The position numbers were made by a program, and so were the translations under genes. Shown here piece by piece: positions 1 to 8,154 of a stretch of 33,560 nt of DNA (positions are counted from its first letter, which is position 1; every line of letters starts with the position of its first letter). The DNA comes from Planctomycetales bacterium (lineage in GTDB: Bacteria > Planctomycetota > Planctomycetia > Pirellulales > Pirellulaceae): assembly GCA_020426845.1 (NCBI GenBank), contig JAGQPF010000580.1, forward strand, positions 1 to 33,560, given 5' to 3'. The notes below the pieces were generated by a model. That model was given only the letters and a program-made list of their open reading frames with translations. It was not told the DNA's origin and made no database searches.

Positions 1-345
1 GCGCAACAGCCCGGAACCCACGCGCGACGCGCGCAACAGCCCCGACAGGGGCGACAGACGTTAGCCCTGGGCGCAAGCCCAGGGAGCTCAGGCCCGCGCA
101 ACAGCCCGGAACCCACGCGCGACGCGGGCAACAGCCCCGACAGGGGCGACAGACGTTAGCCCTGGGCGCAAGCCCAGGGAGCTGCGCAACAGCCCGGAAC
201 CCACGCGCGACGCGCGCAACAGCCCCGACAGGGGCGACAGACGTTAGCCCTGGGCGCAAGCCCAGGGAGCTGCGCAACAGCCCGGAACCCGCCCACGACG
301 CGCGCAACAGCCTCGGCAGGGGCGACTGAAATTAGCCCCGGAACC
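1..345. repeat. 88-bp tandem repeat array, about 3.8 units
   Basis: Three near-identical units start at 1, 96 and 184 (88 bp each; the first has 7 extra bases before the second). A fourth, degenerate unit starts at 272 and fades out at the stop codon of the neighbouring aminotransferase gene. Each unit contains CCCTGGGC-GCAA-GCCCAGGG, a perfect 8-bp stem closed by a GCAA (GNRA-type) loop when read on the + strand. It also has a smaller CCCC-GACA-GGGG stem and two copies of GCGCAACAGCCC. There are no unique spacers, so this is not CRISPR. It may act as a transcription barrier behind the leftward gene; that role is inferred. Confidence 0.9.
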
Positions 346-348
346 TCG

Positions 349-1524
349 CTAGGCCGCGAGCAGCTTCTCTTTGGCGACGAAGTCGCCGATCATCTCGACG
401 ACCCGCTGTTGCTCGGCGGCGGTCAGTTCGGGGAAGATCGGCAGGCTCAGCACTTGTTCGGCGGCCAGATCCGTCTCCCTTAGCGAATGAGGGTGGCGCA
501 TGTTGTGGAAGCAGGCTTGTCGATGCAAGGGCACCGGGTAGTAGATCTCGCTGCCGACTTGATGTTCGGCGAGAAACTGTCGGAGCGCGTCGCGCCGTCC
601 ACCGGCAACTCGGATGGTGTACTGGTTCCACACGTGGTGTTGCCCCTCGCCCTCGCGAGGCAGGCAGATGGCGGAATCCAGTCCGGCGTCGGCGAACAGC
701 TGGGCGTAGCGGTCCGCGTTTTCTCGGCGGCGCAGCGTGGCTTCGGGCAAGCGCGGCAGTTTGACCTGCAGCACGGCGGCTTGAATCGTATCGAGCCGGC
801 TGTTGATGCCGACTTCGCTGTGGTAGTAGCGAGGCTGCATGCCGTGGCTTGCCAGCAATCGCAATCGCGCGGCATGATCGGGGTTATTGGTGACGAGCAT
901 GCCGCCGTCCCCGAAAGCGCCGAGGTTCTTGGTTGGGTAGAAGCTAAAGCAGCCCATGTCGCCCCAGGAGCCTGCGGGCCGTTGGCGATGCTCGGCGCCG
1001 ATGGCCTGCGCCGCGTCCTCGATCACTTTGATTTGGTGCTCCCGCGCCAGCTCACAGATGGCCTGCATGTCGGCGCATTGTCCGAACAAGTGGACGGGAA
1101 TGATCGCTTTGGTGTCGTCGGTGATTGCTTCGGCGATGCGCCGCGGGTCGATGTTGAACGAGTCCCGCTCGATGTCGACAAAGACAGGCGTGGCGCCGAG
1201 TCGCCACACGGCGCTGGCGGTGGCGAAGAAGGTGAAGCTGGGCACAATCACCTCGTCGCCGGGGCCGATGTCCAAGGCCATCAGCGCCAACAGCAACGCG
1301 TCGCTTCCCGAGGCGCAGCCGATTGCGTGGTCGACCTTGCAGTACTCGGCGATCGAGGCCTCGAGGCCGCCGCATTCGGGACCGTGGAGGAATCGCCCCG
1401 AGTCGCACACGGCTTGAATCGCCTCGCGGATCTCATCGCGGACGACCCGATTGCCTCGTCCCACATCCAGCAGTGGCACTTGATCGACGGGAGCAGTCGG
1501 GCGGGGTTGCTTGTGAGGATCCAT
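349..1524 (-). CDS. DegT/DnrJ/EryC1/StrS-family PLP aminotransferase
   Basis: The 391-residue protein belongs to the sugar aminotransferase family, which transfers an amino group from an amino acid (usually glutamate) to a keto-sugar nucleotide for surface polysaccharide or lipopolysaccharide synthesis. Visible family features are the cofactor-phosphate segment ASGSDALLLAL (about 71-81), the Asp of VIEDAAQAIGA (D170) that pairs with the pyridine nitrogen, and the Schiff-base lysine in SFYPTKNLGAFGDGG (K199). Length is normal for the family. The start is an ATG at 1524 without a clear Shine-Dalgarno. No sugar-modifying neighbours lie in the window, so the substrate cannot be named. The stop codon abuts the tandem repeat array at 1-345. 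Confidence 0.93.
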   Translation of the reverse strand: MDPHKQPRPTAPVDQVPLLDVGRGNRVVRDEIREAIQAVCDSGRFLHGPECGGLEASIAEYCKVDHAIGCASGSDALLLALMALDIGPGDEVIVPSFTFFATASAVWRLGATPVFVDIERDSFNIDPRRIAEAITDDTKAIIPVHLFGQCADMQAICELAREHQIKVIEDAAQAIGAEHRQRPAGSWGDMGCFSFYPTKNLGAFGDGGMLVTNNPDHAARLRLLASHGMQPRYYHSEVGINSRLDTIQAAVLQVKLPRLPEATLRRRENADRYAQLFADAGLDSAICLPREGEGQHHVWNQYTIRVAGGRRDALRQFLAEHQVGSEIYYPVPLHRQACFHNMRHPHSLRETDLAAEQVLSLPIFPELTAAEQQRVVEMIGDFVAKEKLLAA

Positions 1525-1874
1525 GGAAGGAGCAGGCCTTTATGAATGGGGTTGCGCCGCCTATGAGGCCGTTGAGAAACACCGATTCCGGCAATCGACT
1601 TAGCAGTCGCTTGCATGAGTAAGGCTGGCCCGATTGCCAAGTCGGGCCGTTTTCAACGGTCTGCTATCGAGGTAGTTAGGAAGACGGAAAAAGCTCCCCG
1701 TCAAAAGTGCAGGGAGGATAGAAAATCGCGTTCCGAGGCGTCAAGGTCAGGTTGCGCATGCCGCTTGGCGCGTATTTCGGCTTGACCTTGAGGCGTCGCC
1801 TTCGCTACTGACAGCTATCGGAGTAAGCCGAATCGTTGTTTATCGTCCGATCAGCCGCATCGACTTGAGCCAAG
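1525..1874. other. Intergenic region between divergent genes, with two dyads
   Basis: About 350 bases separate the aminotransferase from the rightward secreted-protein gene, so promoters for both should lie here. There is a 7-bp perfect stem GGCCCGA/TCGGGCC (1627-1633 and 1642-1648) followed by GTTTTC. There is also a 9-bp inverted repeat TCAAGGTCA/TGACCTTGA (1741-1749 and 1783-1791). No convincing promoter boxes or small genes were seen. Confidence 0.5.
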
Positions 1875-3104
1875 ATGGCGAAGATCACCGGAAAACGCAG
1901 GTCCTGGCCCAGCCGCGCAGCGGTGCGCGCCCAACGGCGGTGGACTGTGGCCACGGCGGGCTGGGCTGCGCTGATCCTGTTGCCGGCGATCGCCATCGCT
2001 CAGACTCGCATGCAATGGCCTTCGGCGGCCCCTCTCGATACGACGCCGGTGTTCACGCCGCCCCCCAACGCCTCGCTGGGGCCTCCGGTGTTCGATCCGT
2101 TCTCCACGGCGCCGCCCCAGTATCAGGCGCCGGCCCCGGTGCTTCCCGCACAACAATGGCCCACGGGCACGCCGCTGCAGACGAGCCCGCTGCTGAACGG
2201 CACCGAGCCATTTCCTGCCCAGAATCAGTCCGCCTTGTTTCCGAACGGCGTGCTTGGCTATCAGCAACAGCCGGGTCTGGCAGGGCCCTCCATGCGTTTC
2301 CTGCAGGCGCCGCGACTCAGGCACGCCTGGTTGCACGGCAGCGGCGGCGACGAGCTTCAGATCAATGAGACTGACGTCTCGCTCGTGTTCGCTTGGCCCA
2401 ACTATCTGTTTTCGCAGCAGCCATTGTACGTAGTGCCGTCGTTCAGCCTGGTTTTGTTGGACGGCCCGGACGCGGCGTCCAAGGGGAGCTTGGCGGACCT
2501 GCCGGGCTCGGTGTATGGCGCCTATCTCGACACGGGCTGGGAGTCGAGTCCGGACGCGCAAGTTGGCGGGGAGATTGGCACGCGCGTCGGCGTCTTCTCG
2601 GACTTCAACACGTTCACCACCGACAGCATCCGCATTCAGGGCAAGGGTCTGCTGCGGCTGCGAGTGACCCCCACGGTGCAGTTGCGAGGCGGTGTGTATT
2701 ACGTCGACCGGCTGAAGATCAAGCTGTTGCCGGCCGGCGGCCTGCTCTGGACGCCCAATCCGCAGACGCGGTTTGACATCTACTTCCCGCAGCCGAAGCT
2801 GGCGCAATACATGACCACGGTTGGGAACACCGAGTTTTGGTGGTACATCGCGGGCGAGTACGGCGGCGGCTCCTGGACGATCAAACGGGCGGTCAACGGG
2901 CTCTCGGAGCAAATGGACCTGAACGACATCCGGCTGATGATGGGCATCGAATGGGGCGCGAGCCGCTTCTTTGCGCGTGGGCGTCGCGTCGGCTTCTTTG
3001 AGGCCGGCTGGGTCACCGATCGCGAGATTCTCTATCGCAAGCGACCGATCGACAATCTCGAGCTGGACGACACCTTCATGCTGCGAGGCGGCATCGCCTA
3101 CTGA
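1875..3104 (+). CDS. Secreted protein, probable outer-membrane beta-barrel (DUF6268-like)
   Basis: This 409-residue protein starts with a basic stretch and a hydrophobic signal segment (about 25-42) ending ILLPAIAIAQ, with a likely cleavage near residue 42. A proline- and glutamine-rich linker (about 45-140) follows. The remainder (about 150-409) is rich in alternating polar/hydrophobic strands with many Gly, Tyr and Trp residues, and the protein ends with GGIAY. A terminal aromatic residue is typical of outer-membrane barrels. I tentatively relate it to the DUF6268 barrel family seen in planctomycetes, but this comes from its general look, not a search. Cargo or role is unknown. Its 3' end overlaps the convergent peptidase gene by 7 bp. 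Confidence 0.75.
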   Translation: MAKITGKRRSWPSRAAVRAQRRWTVATAGWAALILLPAIAIAQTRMQWPSAAPLDTTPVFTPPPNASLGPPVFDPFSTAPPQYQAPAPVLPAQQWPTGTPLQTSPLLNGTEPFPAQNQSALFPNGVLGYQQQPGLAGPSMRFLQAPRLRHAWLHGSGGDELQINETDVSLVFAWPNYLFSQQPLYVVPSFSLVLLDGPDAASKGSLADLPGSVYGAYLDTGWESSPDAQVGGEIGTRVGVFSDFNTFTTDSIRIQGKGLLRLRVTPTVQLRGGVYYVDRLKIKLLPAGGLLWTPNPQTRFDIYFPQPKLAQYMTTVGNTEFWWYIAGEYGGGSWTIKRAVNGLSEQMDLNDIRLMMGIEWGASRFFARGRRVGFFEAGWVTDREILYRKRPIDNLELDDTFMLRGGIAY

Positions 3105-4999
3105 TTCTCGCCGCCGCCCAATTCAACCTGCATCTCCAGCTCGGCGCTGCCGCGGCGAATGACAACGGTCAGCTTCGACCCAGCCGCGGAGCCACGCACG
3201 AGGTCGAGGAATTGGCGGCTGTCGCGGATATCCTGGCCGTTGGCTGACACAATGACGTCACCACTGCGCATCCCTGCCTGATGGGCCGGGGTGCGCTCGA
3301 GCACTTGGATGAATTGCGGCTTGCCCTCCACGTCGCGAACCCGCACTCCCAGCTTTGTGCCGCGACGCGGCGTTGAATCGATTCCGGAGAGCTCCAGCAG
3401 GTCCCCCATCCCGGAGCCTCGCTGCGGCGCCTTGTCGGCCTGCACGATTGCCATGGCGATATCGGTTGTCAGCAGCGTGATGCGTCGCATGCCTTCCATG
3501 TTCAGTTTGTCGGCGTCGTCGCTGGGCCGGTGGTAATCCTTGTGCAGTCCGGTGAAGAAGTGGAGCACGGGCACGCCGTGCTCGAAGAAGGAGGCGTGGT
3601 CGCTGGGGCCATAGCCGTCGCCATGCCGCTGAATTCGCAGCAGATACTTGGGGGCAAATTGCGACAGCAGCGAGTCGAACTCCTTGGCGGTCTTCGTGCC
3701 ATGCACCTCCATGGACTCTCGCAGCCGCCCGACCATATCCAGGTTCAGCATCGCGACGGTGTCCTTGATTGGAATCAACGGCGAGCGGACATAACGGTCG
3801 CTGCCGATCAAGCCGCTCTCCTCGGCCGAGAATCCGATGAACACGACGCGCCGTCGCAACGGCCCGCGGCCGGCGATCTGGCGGGCCACCTCCAACATCG
3901 CCGCGGTGCCCGAGGCGTTGTCGTCGGCGCCGTTGTGGATCTGCACGGTCCAGCCGGCGAGCGATCCCGCTCCGCCCATGCCGAGGTGATCGTAATGCGC
4001 GCCGATAACCACGGTCTCCTCCTTGTTCGGACCCACTCCATCGAGCACGCCGATCACGTTTTTCAGCTGCCGGCCACGGCGCTGGATGGCAAGCTCTCCC
4101 TTGACCACAATTCGAGGAAGATCCGCGGACGCGGCCTGCCATGAGTCGTTGATCTGTCGCTCCAGCTCGTCCAGCGACTTGCCGGTGGAGTCCTGGAGCA
4201 GCTTCGAAACGATCTGGCGACGACAGTGAAAGACCGGGATCTGGTCGGCGGTGCCGGAGCGGCTATTGAACTTCAGCAGCTCCTGATCGGCCTGCTCGGT
4301 TTTTGTCTGCCCATCGTTGCAGAACAGAATGGCCTTGGCGCCGAGCTTCATGGCCAGGTCGACCTTGGTCGCGATCAGCGCATGGGTCGAGGGCCGTCCT
4401 TCACCTCGGTCTCTTGGTAGTCGCGAGTCGTCTCGCCCCCAGCGCGGCTCGTGCCGCAGCACGATCAACGCCTTGCCGGCCGGATCAAAACCGGCGTAGT
4501 CATCGTAGTTGGATGCGGGCGCCTGGATGCCGAATCCGGCAAACGCGACGGGAAGTTCGAACGGTCCGGTTTGCGATCGGCGGATTGCTTGGAAGTCGCC
4601 GTCGGCCAGTTGCGCGGCGCCTGGGAACTCCAGATGCTGCCGATCGAGGACCGTCTCGATGCCGTAGCTGAACTTCTGGAACGGGGTGCCGTCGTACAGC
4701 TCGGTGCGCAGGCCGGCGAGCTTAAACTGCGCGGCGATGTAGTCAGCCGCCAGGTCAATCCCTGGCGTCCGAATGCCGCGGCCCTGCAACGCATCGGATG
4801 ACAGAAACGTGGCATCCGTTGTCAGTCTGGCGAGGACCTTTGCCTCCGCCGCAAGCTCTTCCGCCGCGAGCCCGATCTTGACGCCGCCCACGGTCGGCAG
4901 CGGCGCCAACGGCGCCAAGGAGGTCTGCGCCGCCAGCGGCGCGGCGAACAGGCAGAAACCGACAAGACAAGCGATCGAGTGGTTCGTCATGGCGAGCAT
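3098..4999 (-). CDS. Exported M28-family zinc aminopeptidase with PA and PDZ domains
   Basis: The 633-residue protein has a signal peptide (MTNHSIACLVGFCLFAAPLAAQ, about 4-25). A protease-associated-like insert spans about 150-300 and an M28 catalytic domain about 310-525. Candidate zinc ligands are H335 in GAHYDHLG, D359 in NGADDNASG, the catalytic/ligand glutamates of SAEESG (E393/E394), D421 in NLDMVGR and H490 in DYHRPSDD. A C-terminal PDZ domain (about 545-625) contains the typical PAHQAGMRSGDVIVSANG segment. The enzyme should remove N-terminal residues from peptides in the periplasm. The PDZ domain may hold substrate or a partner. Two starts are possible, 4999 or the ATG at 4990; the latter gives the cleaner signal peptide. 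Confidence 0.92.
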   Translation of the reverse strand: MLAMTNHSIACLVGFCLFAAPLAAQTSLAPLAPLPTVGGVKIGLAAEELAAEAKVLARLTTDATFLSSDALQGRGIRTPGIDLAADYIAAQFKLAGLRTELYDGTPFQKFSYGIETVLDRQHLEFPGAAQLADGDFQAIRRSQTGPFELPVAFAGFGIQAPASNYDDYAGFDPAGKALIVLRHEPRWGRDDSRLPRDRGEGRPSTHALIATKVDLAMKLGAKAILFCNDGQTKTEQADQELLKFNSRSGTADQIPVFHCRRQIVSKLLQDSTGKSLDELERQINDSWQAASADLPRIVVKGELAIQRRGRQLKNVIGVLDGVGPNKEETVVIGAHYDHLGMGGAGSLAGWTVQIHNGADDNASGTAAMLEVARQIAGRGPLRRRVVFIGFSAEESGLIGSDRYVRSPLIPIKDTVAMLNLDMVGRLRESMEVHGTKTAKEFDSLLSQFAPKYLLRIQRHGDGYGPSDHASFFEHGVPVLHFFTGLHKDYHRPSDDADKLNMEGMRRITLLTTDIAMAIVQADKAPQRGSGMGDLLELSGIDSTPRRGTKLGVRVRDVEGKPQFIQVLERTPAHQAGMRSGDVIVSANGQDIRDSRQFLDLVRGSAAGSKLTVVIRRGSAELEMQVELGGGENQ

Positions 5000-5044
5000 G
5001 GCAGCCTGTTGAAAAGTACGCGTCGTTAGTTCCGTGCTATTAGA

Positions 5045-5521
5045 TTAAACCGAGATGATTTGCCAAGCGAGCACCAGCCAAGCGCCGCAGGCGACCGGCA
5101 CCGCATAGGGGATCGCTCGGCGTCCCGGCCGTCCGCGGCGAAACGATTTCAGTCCGCCGCCGATCGCGTCGATGACCGAGAGCAAGGTCACGCCACCGAG
5201 TGCGACGGCTGCGCTGGCGAAGAAGATGATCAGGGTCAACTTGGCGCCGAACAAAGCGCCGACGGCGCCCATCAGCTTGACGTCGCCGCCGCCTCCGCCT
5301 CCGCATAGCCAGAGCACCAACAGCGTGGCGAATCCGACGGCAAAGCCCTGCAAGGAGAACAGCAGTCCCGGCATGCCCCACACTCGGCCATAGTAGAAGA
5401 ACGCCAGCAGCACCGTCGTGACGGTCAGCCAGTTCGGGATCCTCCGCTCGAAGAAGTCGATCAAAGCGGCGGTGACAGTGAACAGAACGACGACCCAAAT
5501 CAACGACGGCTGAAAATGCAT
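5045..5521 (-). CDS. Prepilin peptidase, A24 family (TadV/CpaA type)
   Basis: A 158-residue polytopic membrane protease that cleaves the leader of type IV or Tad/Flp prepilins at the inner membrane. Both catalytic aspartates are in their usual settings: ALIDFFERRIPNWL near the N terminus and GGGGDVKLMGAVGALFG mid-protein. The rest is hydrophobic helices. It lacks the N-terminal zinc/methyltransferase domain of PilD, as in the short TadV/CpaA class. The start at 5521 is supported by AGGAG 8 bases upstream; a longer reading frame reaches 5596 but has no comparable site. No pilin, tadA or secretin genes are adjacent, so the substrate must be encoded elsewhere. Confidence 0.9.
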   Translation of the reverse strand: MHFQPSLIWVVVLFTVTAALIDFFERRIPNWLTVTTVLLAFFYYGRVWGMPGLLFSLQGFAVGFATLLVLWLCGGGGGGDVKLMGAVGALFGAKLTLIIFFASAAVALGGVTLLSVIDAIGGGLKSFRRGRPGRRAIPYAVPVACGAWLVLAWQIISV

Positions 5522-5529
5522 TGGCGCAG

Positions 5530-5534
5530 CTCCT
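5530..5534 (-). promoter_or_regulatory. Ribosome binding site deciding the prepilin peptidase start
   Basis: The minus strand reads AGGAG here, 8 bases before the ATG at 5521. This supports the 158-residue form over the longer frame opening at 5596. Confidence 0.7.
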
Positions 5535-5740
5535 GGATGGTGGATGCCTTTCCCTTTGCATCCGCCGGGCCGAACTGCGGCAAACCCGCGGATCACTGCA
5601 ATTTCGTGCCACCTCTGCCGATTGTGCCGAAGGCAAGGCCGACTGGCGGTGGTGTTGGTGCCTCGACGTTGCCGAACGCCAACGCGTCAAAAGCCACCGC
5701 GCTGAGAATTCGCAACAGATTCCGGGGCACAGGCTGGTTT

Positions 5741-5780
5741 TGGCCACAGGTTGCAGGCTGGCAGCCTGCACCACGACAAG
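5741..5780. repeat. REP-like palindrome, copy 1
   Basis: A perfect palindrome TGCAGGCT-GGC-AGCCTGCA (5752-5770) sits inside a 40-base stretch that matches 9181-9220 at 37 of 40 positions. It lies immediately downstream of the argF stop codon (5785). On the minus strand the stem is preceded by GTGG. See also copies at 9136, 9192 and 30774. Confidence 0.85.
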
Positions 5781-5784
5781 TTGG

Positions 5785-6696
5785 CTAGACGCCGAAGACC
5801 CAGGCGAGCAGTCCCTTCTGGGCGTGCATGCGGTTGCCGGCCTGTTGGATCACGGCGCTTTGCGGTCCGTCGATCACGTCGGCGCTGACTTCGAGGCCGC
5901 GGTGAGCGGGCAGGCAGTGCAGGAAGCAAGCCGAGGCCGGCGCGTGTTTCATCAGCTCGCCGTTGACTTGATAGCTGGCCAGGGCCTGCTTGCGTTTTTC
6001 CGTCTCGGCCTCCTGCCCCATGCTGATCCAGACATCGGTATAGACGCCGGCTGCGTCTCGGACCGCCTCGACGGGGTCCTCGGTCTGTTGCAGGTCGGCG
6101 TCGGGCGAGTCCTTGCGGATGCGGTCAAACAGCTCTTGCTCGAACTGATAGCCCCGGGGCGCGGCGATCGAGAAGGCGATGCCGAGCCGAGCGCAGCAGA
6201 TCGCCAAGCTGCGGGCGACATTGTTCGCGTCGCCCACGTAGGCTAGCTTCAGCGACTTTGCGCCCGGATGTCGCTCGCGCAGGGTGAGCACATCGGCCAG
6301 CGCCTGGCACGGGTGACTGTAATCTGTCAGTGCGTTGATGACCGGGCAGCCGGCGTGCTCGGCGAGCTCAATCACGCGCTCGTGGGCGTTCGCGCGGCAG
6401 GCGATCACGTCGACAAACTGGCCGAGCACCTGGGCGAAATCGGCGATCGACTCCCGCTCGCCCCAGCCGACGTCCTTTCCCAAAAACAGCGACGAGCCGC
6501 CCATGTGCGCCATGCCGCATTCAAAGCTGACGCGCGTTCGCAGCGACGGCTTTTGAAACAGCAGCGCCAGCGTGCGGCCCTGCAGCAGCGGCTCGCGAAC
6601 GCCGCGATCATAGTCAGCCTTGATCCGGACACCGCGGTCCAGGACTTGCTCGATTTCCGCCGCGGTCAGGTCAAACAGTGTGATCAGATTTCGCAT
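5785..6696 (-). CDS. argF: Ornithine carbamoyltransferase
   Basis: The 303-residue cytoplasmic enzyme condenses carbamoyl phosphate and ornithine to citrulline in arginine synthesis. The carbamoyl-phosphate loop is KPSLRTRVSFE (49-59), HPCQALAD (128-135) is the second family motif, and ornithine-binding and catalytic elements are DVWISMGQE (221-229) and HCLPAHRG (260-267). Length is standard. It is the third gene of a leftward argB-argD-argF set, 127 bp after argD. The ATG at 6696 has no strong Shine-Dalgarno. A REP-like palindrome begins right behind its stop and may serve as a 3' end structure. Confidence 0.97.
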   Translation of the reverse strand: MRNLITLFDLTAAEIEQVLDRGVRIKADYDRGVREPLLQGRTLALLFQKPSLRTRVSFECGMAHMGGSSLFLGKDVGWGERESIADFAQVLGQFVDVIACRANAHERVIELAEHAGCPVINALTDYSHPCQALADVLTLRERHPGAKSLKLAYVGDANNVARSLAICCARLGIAFSIAAPRGYQFEQELFDRIRKDSPDADLQQTEDPVEAVRDAAGVYTDVWISMGQEAETEKRKQALASYQVNGELMKHAPASACFLHCLPAHRGLEVSADVIDGPQSAVIQQAGNRMHAQKGLLAWVFGV

Positions 6697-6823
6697 GGAA
6701 ACGCACCCGCTATGCCGCGCTCGCGCGGCGTGAAGGAATTGTAAACGGCAGGCCGCGAACGGCGAGAGGGCAATGGCAAGACGGTACGGCGACGATACGG
6801 CGGAACAGAGCCGTCGTCAGGGC

Positions 6824-8020
6824 CTAAGCCGCCTGCTGGCGCCGCAGCACATCCGCGAGGATCTGCAGGCCTTGCTCGGCCTCGTCGAACGGCAGATTCA
6901 TCGCCGGCAAGAGCCGAATGACCGTGGACTGCGTGCAGTTGGCGAGCAACTTCTGCTCCAGGCACTGAGCAACAATCGGAGCGCCCTCGACGGCGAGCTC
7001 GATGCCGATCATCACGCCCAGCACGCGGACTTCCCGAATCAGATCCAGCTCTTGCTGCAATGCTTCCAGACGCTCGCGGAACAGCTCGCTCAGCTGCCGA
7101 CAATGCGACAGCAGGTCGTCCTCTTCGATCGTCTCCAGCGTGGCGATGCCCGCGCGGGCCGCCAGCGGATTGCCGCCGAAAGTGGCCGCGTGCATGCCGG
7201 GACGCAGGCTTGGCGCGATCTCGCGTTTGGCAAGCATCGCTCCGCCCGCGACGCCGCCGCAGACGGCCTTGGCCAATGTCATCACGTCGGGCGTGACGTC
7301 GAAGTGCTGGTGAGCGAACCACTGTCCCGTGCGGCCACAGCCGGTTTGGACTTCGTCGAACATCAGCAGCAGGCCGTGTTGGTCGGCCAGCTCGCGAAGC
7401 CCGGCGAGAAACTCCTGGCTAGGGATTCGCACTCCGCCCTCGCCCTGCACGGGCTCGACGAGAATCGCGCAGGTCTCGTCATCGATCAGTCCTCGGACGG
7501 CTTCCAAGTCACCGAACGGCGCGTAGGAGAAGCCGGCGCAGATCGGCCCGATCCCCTGGTGGTATTTGGGCTGCGCCGTGGCGGACAGCGCTCCGAGCGT
7601 GCGGCCGTGAAAGCCGCCTTGGAAGGTGATGATCTTGTAGCGTGGCGAGCTGTGCAGCCGCGCGAGCTTGATCGCGGCCTCATTCGCCTCGGTTCCCGAA
7701 TTGCAAAAGAACGCTTGGCCGCCGAAGCTGCGATCCGACAGCATTTTCGCCCACTGCCCCTGCGCCTCCATGTGCCAGGTGTTGGGCACATGGATCAACG
7801 TCGCCACCTGCTCTTGAACAGCCTGCACCACGCGCGGCGGGCAATGCCCCAGCAGATTGCAGCCCCATCCCGGAAACAGGTCAAGGTACTTGTCGCCCTC
7901 GCTGTCCCAAACCCAAGAGCCCTCGCCGCGCGCCAAGTTGACGGGGTAGCGGCCGTAATTGGGGATGACGTATTCCTTGAACAGGTCGATCGTGGCCTGT
8001 GAACTCAATGCGGTGGACAT
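6824..8020 (-). CDS. argD: Acetylornithine aminotransferase
   Basis: A 398-residue class III PLP aminotransferase converting N-acetylglutamate semialdehyde to N-acetylornithine; members often also act on succinyldiaminopimelate. Key features are NSGTEANEAAIKLAR (107-121) binding cofactor phosphate, the FHGRT segment (137-141), LLMFDEVQTGCGRTG (218-232) with D222 pairing to the cofactor ring, and Schiff-base lysine K251 in TLAKAVCGG. The ATG at 8020 is preceded by GGAGG (8027-8031) with 6 bases of spacing. It lies between argB and argF, which strongly favours the arginine role over ornithine or GABA aminotransferase. Confidence 0.95.
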   Translation of the reverse strand: MSTALSSQATIDLFKEYVIPNYGRYPVNLARGEGSWVWDSEGDKYLDLFPGWGCNLLGHCPPRVVQAVQEQVATLIHVPNTWHMEAQGQWAKMLSDRSFGGQAFFCNSGTEANEAAIKLARLHSSPRYKIITFQGGFHGRTLGALSATAQPKYHQGIGPICAGFSYAPFGDLEAVRGLIDDETCAILVEPVQGEGGVRIPSQEFLAGLRELADQHGLLLMFDEVQTGCGRTGQWFAHQHFDVTPDVMTLAKAVCGGVAGGAMLAKREIAPSLRPGMHAATFGGNPLAARAGIATLETIEEDDLLSHCRQLSELFRERLEALQQELDLIREVRVLGVMIGIELAVEGAPIVAQCLEQKLLANCTQSTVIRLLPAMNLPFDEAEQGLQILADVLRRQQAA

Positions 8021-8154
8021 CGGGGTCCTCCAGGGGTGGCTGACATGGCCGCTCGGCCGGTTCGATCCGGCAACGCGGGCCTAGGCAGCAATTGGGACAA
8101 TACGAATGGATAGTTTGGTGGCGATCAGCTTGACAGCATCGGCAAGCTGCAGGT

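Noticed and set aside
1..345. Possible CRISPR array
   Set aside because: Repeats are contiguous, with no unique spacers of constant length and no cas genes nearby.
487..1545. 352-codon open frame on the + strand opposite the DegT aminotransferase
   Set aside because: It is a mirror of a well-supported gene in GC-rich DNA, with low-complexity composition and no family features.
1627..1654. Hairpin followed by GTTTTC as an intrinsic terminator
   Set aside because: There is no rightward gene upstream of it, and the T-run is short; left as a dyad only.
1851..2912. 353-codon open frame antisense to the secreted barrel-like protein
   Set aside because: It is arginine-rich and featureless; the + strand frame has a signal peptide and a barrel-like ending.
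5045..5521. Tad pilus locus
   Set aside because: Only the prepilin peptidase is present; no pilin, ATPase or secretin genes are adjacent.
6773..8002. 409-codon open frame antisense to argD
   Set aside because: argD has all catalytic motifs on the other strand; this frame shows no motifs and is a GC-bias shadow.
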